Assembly (NCBI GenBank): GCA_964636325.1
Contig: CAZWRV010000013.1
Location: 23,556-87,555, forward strand
Reading direction: 5' to 3'
From: CAZWRV01 sp964636325
Lineage (GTDB): Bacteria; Verrucomicrobiota; Lentisphaeria; Victivallales; GWF2-50-93
DNA length: 64,000 bases
In this document: in pieces, positions 7,628-15,987 of the stretch
Position numbering within the stretch: position 1 is the first letter of the stretch
Layout: every line of letters starts with the position of its first letter
Made by a program: the position numbers and the translations under genes
The notes under the pieces: model-generated
What the model saw: the letters and a program-made list of their open reading frames with translations, nothing else
The model's database searches: none
What the model was told of the DNA's origin: nothing

Positions 7628-7652
7628 GTTTCAAAATTGTGTGTTTTGAAAC
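7628..7652. promoter_or_regulatory. Operator-like inverted repeat upstream of the sialate esterase gene
   Basis: A perfect 9-base inverted repeat, GTTTCAAAA and TTTTGAAAC, with a 7-base spacer ends 35 bases before the start codon. The spacing and symmetry suit a LacI/GntR-type dimer site. It is the only clear signal in the 418-base rplU-esterase spacer apart from the rplU promoter. Confidence 0.5.
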
Positions 7653-7687
7653 GGGCTTGCAATAATATTTTGAAAGGAAAGACGACG

Positions 7688-9583
7688 ATGAAACTTGCCG
7701 CCGTGTTCAGTGATCATGCAGTGCTTCAGAGAGACATCCCGATACCGGTGTGGGGCTGGACCAAGCCCCAGGTGCAGGTCAAGGCCAGGCTGGGGAAGGT
7801 TTCGGCGGAGACCCGTTCCGGCGCGGACGGCCGTTTCCTTCTGCGCCTGCCGCCGCTTGCGGCGGGCGGTCCGCTCGAGCTGGAGGTGGCCGCGGCCGGG
7901 AAGTCCGTCCGAGTCCGCGACGTTATGATCGGCGAAGTCTGGATAGCGTCCGGCCAGTCGAACATGCAATGGACGCTTTCCATGTGCGCCCAGCAGGGCG
8001 AGGAGGCGATCCGGACCAGCGCGAAATCGGGTGTCCGCATGATAACAATCCCGCGCCAGGCCCTCCTCGGCAGGCAGAGCGATGTCGTCGCAAAGTGGAA
8101 CCTTCCGAGTCCCGAGACGGCGGGCGAGTTTTCGGCGGTCGCCTTTTATTTCGCGCGGAAGCTGCATGAAGTCCTCAAGGTGCCGGTCGGGATAATCGAC
8201 TCGAGCTGGGGCGGAACCATCGTCGAAACCTGGACCGGCCGCGAAAGCCTGTTGCGGAACCCGGACACAAAGGCATGGACCGAACGCTACGAGGCCACGA
8301 TAAATTCCCCCTCTTTCTGGTCGTCCTCCGAAGCCCCCGGATCGTTCCGTTTTCCGGCCGATCCCGGCAACGCCGGCTTGAAGCGAGGCTGGGCCGAACC
8401 CGACTGCCCGGAGACCGAATGGTCAAAGATGAACCTGCCTTGCATCTGGCAGTCCGCCGGACACAACTACAGCGGTGTGTTCTGGTTCCGTCTCGCAGTC
8501 GATCTGCCGTCCGACTGGGCAGGCAAGGAGCTTAATCTCCAGATCGGCGCAGTGGACAAGCAGGACAAGACTTATTTCAACGGAGTGAAAGTCGGTGAAA
8601 CAGGCCGCGGGTTAGAGCAGGACAAATGGAACTTGCCAAGGAACTACACGGTTCCGGGCCGCCTGGTCAGGGCCGGCAGGAACGTCATAGCGGTGCGCGC
8701 ATACTCGTTCGTATACGGCGGCGGGATGATCGGTCCGGCCGAACGGATGAAGATCTGCCGCGCCGACGGCAAGGGCAAGGCGGTCAGCCTGGCCGGCGCC
8801 TGGCTCTACCGCGAGGAGCGCAACTTCGGATTTATCCAGCCACCTGCCCCGCCGATGGGCCCCGGCAATCCCAACTCCCCATACATGCTGTACGACAACA
8901 TGATAAGTCCGCTCATCCCCTACGCCCTCCGCGGCGCCATCTGGTACCAGGGCGAGTCGAACGCCGGCAACGCAGGCCAGTACCGCGGGATGCTGACCAA
9001 CATGATCCGCGACTGGCGGCACTGCTGGGGCCAGGGCGACTTCACGTTCCTGCAGGTGCAGCTCGCAAACTACATGCAGGCGAGCAGCTACCAGGAGGGC
9101 AGCTCCTGGGCGCGACTCCGTGAGGCGCAGCTCCAGACGCTCTCCGAGCCGAACACGGGCATGGCCGTGATCATCGACATCGGCGAAGCCGCGGACATCC
9201 ATCCCAAGAACAAGAAGGACGTCGGCCACCGCCTCGCCCAGTGGGCGTTGGTTAAAACCTACGGACGGCCCGGTGTCGCATCAGGCCCGATCTATGCAGG
9301 CATGACGATCGAAGGCTCGAAGATCCGCCTTCGCTTCGACAATGTCGGAACCGGCCTCGTAGCCCAGGGCGGGAAGACGCTGAGCCATTTCTTCATCGCC
9401 GGCCTGGACCGCCGCTTCGTCGAGGCCAAGGCAGTCATAGACGGCGCCACCGTCGTCGTGGAAAGTTCCGAGGTCAAGGAGCCGGCCGCGGTGCGCTACG
9501 CCTGGGCGGACAACCCCGAGGGCTGCAACTTCCGCAACGCCGACGGGTTCCCGGCTTCGCCGTTCCGGACCGACACGTGGTGA
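7688..9583 (+). CDS. Sialate O-acetylesterase family protein (SGNH fold)
   Basis: A 631-residue esterase that would remove O-acetyl groups from sialic acid or other sugars. The catalytic Ser91 lies in ASGQSNM; the oxyanion and core segments IIDSSWGGT and IWYQGESN follow; the Asp503-Ile-His505 pair (in ADIHP) supplies the rest of the triad. An inserted beta-sandwich (about residues 235-345) splits the SGNH domain, as is usual in the family. No signal peptide is visible, so it may act in the cytoplasm. AAGGAAAG precedes the ATG at 7688; an upstream in-frame ATG at 7637 lies inside the operator-like repeat region and is unlikely. Confidence 0.88.
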   Translation: MKLAAVFSDHAVLQRDIPIPVWGWTKPQVQVKARLGKVSAETRSGADGRFLLRLPPLAAGGPLELEVAAAGKSVRVRDVMIGEVWIASGQSNMQWTLSMCAQQGEEAIRTSAKSGVRMITIPRQALLGRQSDVVAKWNLPSPETAGEFSAVAFYFARKLHEVLKVPVGIIDSSWGGTIVETWTGRESLLRNPDTKAWTERYEATINSPSFWSSSEAPGSFRFPADPGNAGLKRGWAEPDCPETEWSKMNLPCIWQSAGHNYSGVFWFRLAVDLPSDWAGKELNLQIGAVDKQDKTYFNGVKVGETGRGLEQDKWNLPRNYTVPGRLVRAGRNVIAVRAYSFVYGGGMIGPAERMKICRADGKGKAVSLAGAWLYREERNFGFIQPPAPPMGPGNPNSPYMLYDNMISPLIPYALRGAIWYQGESNAGNAGQYRGMLTNMIRDWRHCWGQGDFTFLQVQLANYMQASSYQEGSSWARLREAQLQTLSEPNTGMAVIIDIGEAADIHPKNKKDVGHRLAQWALVKTYGRPGVASGPIYAGMTIEGSKIRLRFDNVGTGLVAQGGKTLSHFFIAGLDRRFVEAKAVIDGATVVVESSEVKEPAAVRYAWADNPEGCNFRNADGFPASPFRTDTW

Positions 9584-9592
9584 CAGCCGAGG

Positions 9593-10255
9593 CTACTCGG
9601 TATAATTGATTTCGCCTGTGCAGCTTCCGTCAAAGAGGCGGATGTCGAAGCTTGTGCTGGACTCGTCTTCTGGCGATGCGGCTGTTTGTGAATTCTGTGG
9701 AGCTGACAGCTGTTCCGACCATTTCTGAAATCCTGCCCTGTTCATCTCCCTTGAGCCGCCTTTCCCGTCGCCCGAACTGTCGAACGACGGATCCTCCTGA
9801 AGCGGATTGGCGAAGAACTGGTTCCTCAGAAAGGTGTTGGAACCGGAGAACGACGCAGCCTGGCTCCATTTGCCGGTGCGAAATTCGCAGCAGACGCCGT
9901 CATGGCCGACTTTGGAGAGATTCTTAATGAGGACGATGGGCAGGACTTTGCCTTCCTCGTCGACGGAGACGGCGGAATATGCGACAGTGTCGTTCTTGGA
10001 GAAGGAATCCTTCCTTGAAATGTGCACGTCTTCGAGATTAAGTGTTTTCCCCGCCTGGAGAAGCTCCTCGGGAAACGTTATCTTCCAGTTCTGTCCGGAA
10101 CGAATGTCGTCAACGGTCAGATCGCGTATGCGAAGCTGCTTGTCCTCGTCCGGTGGAACCGCAACATGAGGCGACCCGGCACTAGACGATCTTCCGATGG
10201 AGACGCATGCTGCGATTAGCACAAAAAATGCCGCGATGATGTGCCTGATCTTCAT
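9593..10255 (-). CDS. Secreted hypothetical protein
   Basis: A 220-residue protein with a clear signal peptide (residues 1-26, hydrophobic stretch IIAAFFVLIAACVSI then an Ala-Gly cleavage region). The mature part is polar with no catalytic motif I recognise; the two cysteines at about 122-123 and one near 214 may form a disulfide. Its ATG overlaps the stop of the upstream membrane-protein gene (ATGA, four bases), so the two are translationally coupled and probably work together. It converges on the sialate esterase gene. Confidence 0.65.
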   Translation of the reverse strand: MKIRHIIAAFFVLIAACVSIGRSSSAGSPHVAVPPDEDKQLRIRDLTVDDIRSGQNWKITFPEELLQAGKTLNLEDVHISRKDSFSKNDTVAYSAVSVDEEGKVLPIVLIKNLSKVGHDGVCCEFRTGKWSQAASFSGSNTFLRNQFFANPLQEDPSFDSSGDGKGGSREMNRAGFQKWSEQLSAPQNSQTAASPEDESSTSFDIRLFDGSCTGEINYTE

Positions 10256-10671
10256 ATATTGCTATCAAAATCGCTTTTTTCCAGGAACAGTTTTTTCACC
10301 GACTCTCTCGTCAGGACAATGATCGTGAAGATACCGAGCGCCGTTCCGAAAGGCATGAACAAGCAGTCGACGCCCCCCATGACAAGGCAGAAGAGGTAAT
10401 GTTTCCGACGTGCAAGCGCGCGTCCTGCGGCAAAGACGAAGCAGGCAAAGATAAGTCCTATCGCGATGAAAACGGCGGCCATGATAACGAACACCCATCC
10501 AAACCATTCCGGCGGCAAATCTTCGCCGCCGGTAGATTTTGCGTGGATAAAGACGACCATCAGCCCGATGGCCAGATGCATGATTGGGAAAAGCGAAAAC
10601 AGCCCGGCCATGCCGGCGACGACGTAGTGGAATATCGATAGCAATCTGAGATGTTCTTCGTCCTGCGTCAT
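10252..10671 (-). CDS. Small polytopic membrane protein, hypothetical
   Basis: A 139-residue protein with three to four hydrophobic helices (about 12-36, 56-84, 93-118). It begins with a soluble MTQDEEHLRLLSIFHYV segment that I associate with a widespread uncharacterised small membrane family. AAGGAT stands seven bases before the ATG. The gene is translationally coupled to the secreted protein that follows it on the same strand through a four-base ATGA overlap, suggesting a membrane plus envelope pair. No function can be given. Confidence 0.65.
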   Translation of the reverse strand: MTQDEEHLRLLSIFHYVVAGMAGLFSLFPIMHLAIGLMVVFIHAKSTGGEDLPPEWFGWVFVIMAAVFIAIGLIFACFVFAAGRALARRKHYLFCLVMGGVDCLFMPFGTALGIFTIIVLTRESVKKLFLEKSDFDSNI

Positions 10672-10739
10672 GTGTCTATCCTTGTTTTACTTGGTTGAGC
10701 CGTGCGGTTCCGGAACGGGTAAAGTGGCATGTCGCGGCT

Positions 10740-11210
10740 CTACATCGGGGCTCCATGCCCCTGATAGGAGTCATATTGGTTCAGGAATTCTTCTACACGC
10801 TTCCGCACCTTGAAACCGAGGCTCTTTATCTCATGCAGGACATGCAGAAGGAGGCCTTGATAGTTCCGGTTCTGTACCGAAACACCCTCGACCATGTATC
10901 CCGGAGCGAAGTTCGCAGCAGGAAGGTCCATTTTTTGCGCGATCAGTTCGTGATCGGCGGCGTTGGCCTCCATCAAGGCCTGTTCTCGGTTCTCGCCATA
11001 ATAAAGCGGCGGGAAGACGAGACCGCCGATCTCCTTGGCGCACTTGCAGAGCAGCGCGTGGATCTTCAGCGTATCCAGTCCGACCGGATTGTGGACACCG
11101 TGCCACTCGATTGTGCCGATAGGCAAGTAGGCGACTGGACATTCCCGACGACGTGCGACAATCTGGCCGGGCCTCAGCCGCTCATATTGCACGACTGTTT
11201 TGCATTCCAT
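10740..11210 (-). pseudogene. Creatininase-family gene, C-terminally truncated
   Basis: A 156-residue product with the N-terminal half of a creatininase (creatinine amidohydrolase) fold: LPIGTIEWHGVHNPVGLDT carries the first metal ligands Glu, His and Asp. Full-length relatives are about 250-300 residues. The frame departs from the family soon after LHEIKSLGFKV, where the strand leading to the GHxGN metal site should follow, and stops 23 residues later. The expected C-terminal half is not found downstream. GGGAGG precedes the ATG at 11210. Without the second half of the dinuclear site it should be inactive. Confidence 0.6.
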
Positions 11211-11650
11211 ATCAGGCCTCCCAAAATGAACGCCTGCGCGCTTCACAGTCTCTTGCCCTTGCGCGGCGTCCGACATATGAGTCCGAACCTACATTACCTT
11301 ACAAGCATGACTATTCAAGCGCTTAGCAATAGGCGTGATGATGACGGCGACAATGCAACCAATTCACTGTCATCCAATCTTCCATCCACCCGCCATCCTG
11401 TGGGATGGCTGTGCTACCAATTGATTATTCCGTCAGCCATATTATCTTTGTGGCGAATCATAATTACATTTTAAATTCCGGGGAAGTGCGTAATTGCGGA
11501 CTTCGCAGTTTTTCCAATCGGAAAATCGATGGAGGGCGACGCTTGTCGGAGCCGCGGTTGAGCTTGGCTCAACCCTCCGGAAGACGACAAAGTTACCAAC
11601 AAAGATAGCGACAGAGATTTTCATGTTTCAGAGTTACAAGGAGTCCTGAG
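11211..11650. other. 440-base intergenic region with a short dispersed repeat
   Basis: Divergent spacer between the creatininase remnant and the oxidoreductase gene. It contains a small CATCC/GGATG hairpin near 11392-11407 and the dispersed GGAGGGCGACGC-type repeat listed separately. I see no ORF worth calling and no clear promoter. Confidence 0.4.
11531..11554. repeat. GGAGGGCGACGC repeat, copy 1
   Basis: A 24-base element (GGAGGGCGACGC followed by TTGTCGGAGCCG) recurs at 14940-14963 with two changes. Each copy lies between genes. Confidence 0.6.
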
Positions 11651-12670
11651 ATGGTTCAACATGCGGAGCTTTATAGGCCTTTGCGTCTTGGGGAGCATGA
11701 GATCAGGAACCGTATTGTGTTTCCGCCGACGGCCAGCGTGACCGGCATAGTTACCCCTCAGGGGCTTGACTGGTACGGGCGCATCGCCAGAGGCGGCGCC
11801 GGGCTTATCATTGTTGAAGGTACGGATCTTGAACTGTTTTCAAGAGTGGATTTCGCACGCGGTCTGGCACGGCTGGCGCAGGTCATACGGGAACATGGCG
11901 CTCTGCCTGCGGTTCAGCTTTTCCGCAAGGCCGCCGGTCCGGACGGCAAAGCTCTGAGCGTCTCCAGCGACAAGGGTTCGCGGGCCGCTACAACTGCCGA
12001 AGTCGCGGCGATCCCTGCGGAATTCGCACATGCCGCCAAGGTGTCTTTCGATGCGGGCTTCGCGGCAGTGGAGCCGCACGGCGCGCATGGGTTTTTCATA
12101 AACCAGTTCTTCTCCCAAATCACAAACCGGCGCAACGACGAATACGGCGGCAGCCTGGCGAACCGGATGCGCCTCGGCCTTGAAATCGTCCGGGGGGTGC
12201 GAGCCGTCACGCCGCCGGGAGTACTTGTTTTCTACCGCCATACTCCGGAGCAGGCGAACGGCTATACCCTCGCCGAAAGCCTGAAGTTTGTGGCTGCACT
12301 GGAGTCAGCGGGACTGGACGTGCTTGATGTGTCGCCAAGTTCCCGCGAGGGCGGTCCGCACGCAGGGCTCGCGGAGGCTTTCCGCGATGCCGTGAAGTGC
12401 CCGATCATCGCGGTCGGCGGCATGGACGATCCTTCTGCGGCCTGCAGTGTCCTGGCACGAGGCAAGGTCGACATGGTCGCGATTTGCAGAGGCCTGATCG
12501 CGGATCCGGAGTGGCCGCAAAAGGTGGCTTCCGGCAGCGTCGATAAAATAGTGAAGTGCCTCGGCTGCAACAAGAAGTGCTTCGGGAACCTCTACCGCGG
12601 CGAACAGATCGCATGCACGCAATGGGATCTAAAACCAAAATCCAAATCACAAAATCCAAATTCCAAATAA
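11651..12670 (+). CDS. NADH:flavin oxidoreductase / old yellow enzyme family, altered C-terminus
   Basis: A 339-residue OYE-type TIM barrel that would bind FMN and reduce activated C=C bonds with NAD(P)H. Visible marks: LYRPLRLGEHEIRNRIVFPP at the N-terminus, HGAHGFFINQFFSQITNRRNDEYGGS in the middle (substrate His pair and the DxYGGS motif), and a C-terminal Cys cluster CLGCNKKCF typical of Fe-S relatives. The last dozen residues (Lys-Pro-Lys-Ser-Lys-Ser...) are encoded by an AT-rich dispersed repeat, so the natural tail has been replaced. AAGGAG precedes the ATG by eight bases. Confidence 0.85.
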   Translation: MVQHAELYRPLRLGEHEIRNRIVFPPTASVTGIVTPQGLDWYGRIARGGAGLIIVEGTDLELFSRVDFARGLARLAQVIREHGALPAVQLFRKAAGPDGKALSVSSDKGSRAATTAEVAAIPAEFAHAAKVSFDAGFAAVEPHGAHGFFINQFFSQITNRRNDEYGGSLANRMRLGLEIVRGVRAVTPPGVLVFYRHTPEQANGYTLAESLKFVAALESAGLDVLDVSPSSREGGPHAGLAEAFRDAVKCPIIAVGGMDDPSAACSVLARGKVDMVAICRGLIADPEWPQKVASGSVDKIVKCLGCNKKCFGNLYRGEQIACTQWDLKPKSKSQNPNSK

Positions 12671-12765
12671 TTTCCAATTCACAATTTCCAAACAGGTAAT
12701 TCAGAGTTTGGATTTTAAGATTTATTTGGTCCACCTAGGCAGATGGTGCTTGGTGCTTGGAAAAT
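12630..12765. repeat. AT-rich CCAAATTCCAAATAA-type dispersed repeat, copy 1
   Basis: A run of AAATCCAAA/AAATTCCAAA units is followed by the inverted TTTGGATTTT and ATTTGG, and by GGTGCTTGGTGCTTGG. A related block lies at 20312-20385. The repeat supplies the last codons of the preceding oxidoreductase gene. Confidence 0.6.
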
Positions 12766-12808
12766 TTCAACCTTTAAAGTATAGAAATATCAAGTTCAAG
12801 GAGTATAT

Positions 12809-14893
12809 ATGAAGGCTGAACGTCTGATGCGGTGCATAGACCGGAGCCGGCCGGAACTGGCGATGGTCAAAACTGCTGAGGAGCTTGTCGCGCACTTGGC
12901 AAAACCGCCGCGGCCGCGGTTCCGCTTCGAATACGAGCGCAAGTCGGAGATACTGGCGTTCCTGCAGAAGCATTACGAGGCCTGGCGCAAGTTCGATACC
13001 CGCAAGGCCGACCGTCTTTGTTCTCTCACGATCGAACAGGCGCAAGGGCCCCGCGCCTTGGCCACTATTCCCGAGCTCGGCAAGGCGTGGTGGGCGACCG
13101 GCGACGGAAAATACGGCGCGGCATTCGAGCGTTTCTACCGGGAGGTTCCGACCGGAAAGATGTTCAACTGGCACGAGTTCAACGGACTCCAGGCCGCTAT
13201 CGAGCTGGACGCGTTCTTCCTGCTTCTCGACTGTCCCCAGTTCACAACGGAAGGTAGAATCGCATACCTCGACCATCTGCACGCGATCACTGCTGACGCC
13301 TGGGACACCCACACTTCTCGCTGGCAGCAGCTAACGCTCGGCCCGGAGGGGCACAACTGGTATCTTCACGGCATGCACGTGCTGCCGCTTTTCGGGCTGC
13401 TCTTCCCCGAATTCAAGCGGTCGGAGTTTTTCCTGCGCACGGGCTGGAGCGTCGTCGAGGAGCATGTCCGCGCCCATTTCAAGGCGGACGGCGGAGCGCG
13501 GGAGACGTGCATGGGCTACCAAACCTACTCTATGTGCAACCTGTGGGACTTCTACCTCGTCGCCAGGCGGAACGGCCATCCTGTTTTGGAACGATACGTT
13601 GAGACGGTCTTGAACGGGACGAAATTCCTGCTGCGGCTGATGACGCCGCAGGGCGGGATGCCTTCATACGGCGACAGCGAGCATTCGGCGGGCGGATACA
13701 CGCAACTTGCGGCGATCGCCGCCGCGGCGACAGGGGACCGCGAATGCAAGTGGTACGCGGAATACTGCCGCAGGCAGAACTGCGGCGGTAAAAAGGAGAC
13801 TGAAGGGCAGATCCCGTCCTGTGCGTTCTGGGACGTCGGGCTCGAAGGTGCTGCGACGTATGACTCCATCAGAGCGAAGAACCCGCATCCTGTCTCAGTG
13901 CTGATGGGGCCGACAGGCTACGCGGCCATGCGCGGCTCCGGCAGTCCTGACGCGTGTTACATGGCCGTCGCCGCGGCGGACCGCGGCCCGATCGTGACGA
14001 GCCACGGGCATAACGATGTCTTCTCGCTGGAAGTCCATGCCGCAGGCGTCCGCTTCGTCGGCGAAGAGGGATGCGCCCCATATGGCACCAGCGCTGGAAG
14101 GATGTATGACGAGAGCACCGAGGCCCACTCGACGTTGACAATCAAGGGGATGGAGCAGGCGCCGATACTCAGCGAATGGCGCTGGGACGGGCGTGTGATC
14201 CCTTGCGTCCGCCGCTGGATCAGCGAGGACACGCACGACTTCTTCCATGGCGTCCATGAGGGATTCTACCACTACGGACGCCATGAGACACTACACGCCC
14301 GCAAGATTTTTTTCATCAAGACGCCGCCAAGCTACTGGATCGTGCTGGACTGGGTCGAGTCGTCCGTTAAAAACGAATATCGCATCCTTTATCACGGCTG
14401 CGTGCCGGGAAGTATCAAAGGATCGACGGTAATCCTCGGAGACGAAGGAAAGCCGCGCCTGGCAATCATACAGCCAGGCCCCGATCCGCTTAAGGTGGAA
14501 CGGATTCGCAGCAAGGGACTGGCCGCCTACACCCGGGAAAAGAACCTGGATGCGGAACGCTATCCATGCTTTATGTTCAGCAAAAAGGCAGCTTCCGACT
14601 GCTTCGTCTCTGCGATCATACCTCTTGCCAAAGGCGAATCGGCACCGAAGATCGGGAATCTGCCGGTCTCAGTGAACGGCATCGCAGAAGACGCCCACGG
14701 CGCAAGTGCCGTCGAAATCTCGTTTTCCACGCACGTCGACGTCCTCTGCGTTTCACACAAGGACTTCGACGCCGACCTTGAGTTCGGCCCGCATCGCGCC
14801 TGGGGGCATCTGGCGTTCCGACGTCTGAACAAGGCAGGGAAGACCGAGCTTTCAATCGAACATACCATGGCCGACGGGATATGCGGGAGGTGA
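12809..14893 (+). CDS. Heparinase II/III-like polysaccharide lyase family protein
   Basis: A 694-residue protein with an N-terminal (alpha/alpha) toroid (about residues 30-330; Asn-Trp-Tyr-Leu-His and GxxxSYGDSEHSAGG motifs) and a C-terminal heparinase II/III-like beta-sandwich (about 370-690). His399-Gly-His401-Asn-Asp403 followed by a Gly-Glu-Glu-Gly turn is the typical HxHxD-like signature of that sandwich. Members eliminate uronate-containing chains such as heparin, alginate or oligo-uronates. No signal peptide is visible. AAGGAG precedes the ATG. The exact substrate cannot be read from the sequence. Confidence 0.75.
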   Translation: MKAERLMRCIDRSRPELAMVKTAEELVAHLAKPPRPRFRFEYERKSEILAFLQKHYEAWRKFDTRKADRLCSLTIEQAQGPRALATIPELGKAWWATGDGKYGAAFERFYREVPTGKMFNWHEFNGLQAAIELDAFFLLLDCPQFTTEGRIAYLDHLHAITADAWDTHTSRWQQLTLGPEGHNWYLHGMHVLPLFGLLFPEFKRSEFFLRTGWSVVEEHVRAHFKADGGARETCMGYQTYSMCNLWDFYLVARRNGHPVLERYVETVLNGTKFLLRLMTPQGGMPSYGDSEHSAGGYTQLAAIAAAATGDRECKWYAEYCRRQNCGGKKETEGQIPSCAFWDVGLEGAATYDSIRAKNPHPVSVLMGPTGYAAMRGSGSPDACYMAVAAADRGPIVTSHGHNDVFSLEVHAAGVRFVGEEGCAPYGTSAGRMYDESTEAHSTLTIKGMEQAPILSEWRWDGRVIPCVRRWISEDTHDFFHGVHEGFYHYGRHETLHARKIFFIKTPPSYWIVLDWVESSVKNEYRILYHGCVPGSIKGSTVILGDEGKPRLAIIQPGPDPLKVERIRSKGLAAYTREKNLDAERYPCFMFSKKAASDCFVSAIIPLAKGESAPKIGNLPVSVNGIAEDAHGASAVEISFSTHVDVLCVSHKDFDADLEFGPHRAWGHLAFRRLNKAGKTELSIEHTMADGICGR

Positions 14894-14939
14894 TCGCGTC
14901 GAATATTCCGCCGGGACATTGACATGCCAGAACGACCAT

Positions 14940-14963
14940 GGAGGGCGACGCCCGTCGGAGCCG
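14940..14963. repeat. GGAGGGCGACGC repeat, copy 2
   Basis: Same 24-base element as at 11531-11554, reading CC instead of TT in the middle. It lies in the spacer between the heparinase-like and SGNH genes. Confidence 0.6.
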
Positions 14964-15076
14964 AGTTCGGTTTTGACAAGAGTTTCATTTCGACCGCAGG
15001 AATCGGGGTAAAACCCTCCGCATTTTGAGAAATGATGAACATTAATAATAAGTCTCCAACTATGAAAGGGAAACAG

Positions 15077-15937
15077 ATGAAAAAGCAGATCCTGAAGGTG
15101 ACGGCGGCCTGTTTTGCAGGAGCAATCTTGTCCGCGGGAACGATGGATGCTGAAGAAGGAATCCAGGTCAAGAGCGGCGACAGCATCGCCTTCCTCGGGG
15201 ACTCCATCACCCAGCAGGGAGCCGGAAGTTCGTCGGGCTACGTCAATCTCGTGATCAGCGGCCTGAAGGCCAACGGCGTGGAAGCCAAGTGCATACCCGC
15301 GGGAATAAGCGGGCACAAGTCGAACAACATGCTCGAACGGCTGGACAAGGACGTCATCGACAAGAAGCCCGTCTGGATGACGCTCAGCTGCGGAGTTAAC
15401 GACGTTTGGCACGGCGCGAACGGTGTTCCATTGGACAAATACAAGGAGAACATAACCGCCATCGTCGACAAGGCGCAGGCGGCCGGCATAAAGGTGATGA
15501 TCCTGACCTCCACCATGATCGGCGAGGACGACAACCCCAACAACAAGAAGCTCGAGGAATACAACGCCTTCCTCAGGGAGATCGCCGGTTCCAAGAAATG
15601 CCTGCTTGCTGATCTCAACGCAGACATGCGCAAGAAGCTTGACGAACTGGGCGGAGCGAAGAAGGGGCAGAACCTGCTCACCGGCGACGGCGTCCACATG
15701 AACCCGTTCGGCAACATGATGATGGCGACGGGTGTCCTGCGCGCCTTCGGACTGAACGATGAACAGATCAAGAAGGCCGAGGAATTCTGGCGGGCCAACG
15801 CCACAGTACAGGTTCCCGTAAGCATAACTCTCGGCAGGTTCGAGCAGCTCGGCAAGGCAGCCAAGGGACAGAACAAATCGATATCGCAGCTCCTCGAGGC
15901 AGACTTGGAAAAGGCGAACGCGGCCCAGGGCAAATAG
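15077..15937 (+). CDS. Secreted SGNH/GDSL hydrolase (putative carbohydrate esterase)
   Basis: A 286-residue exported esterase. Signal peptide at residues 1-25 (Lys-rich start, hydrophobic core VTAACFAGAILSAG). The SGNH blocks are complete: Ser43 in FLGDSIT, Gly-Val-Asn108-Asp in block III and Asp204-Gly-Val-His207 in block V. Similar enzymes deacetylate rhamnogalacturonan or xylan. I chose the ATG at 15077 because AAAGGG lies before it; ATGs at 15032 and 15062 are in frame but lack a site. It lies directly after the lyase-like gene on the same strand, fitting removal of acetyl groups before chain cleavage. Confidence 0.85.
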   Translation: MKKQILKVTAACFAGAILSAGTMDAEEGIQVKSGDSIAFLGDSITQQGAGSSSGYVNLVISGLKANGVEAKCIPAGISGHKSNNMLERLDKDVIDKKPVWMTLSCGVNDVWHGANGVPLDKYKENITAIVDKAQAAGIKVMILTSTMIGEDDNPNNKKLEEYNAFLREIAGSKKCLLADLNADMRKKLDELGGAKKGQNLLTGDGVHMNPFGNMMMATGVLRAFGLNDEQIKKAEEFWRANATVQVPVSITLGRFEQLGKAAKGQNKSISQLLEADLEKANAAQGK

Positions 15938-15987
15938 TTCCGGAGATATCCCTCAGTCACGCGCCGATGAGAAGCTCGGCCTAGGTT

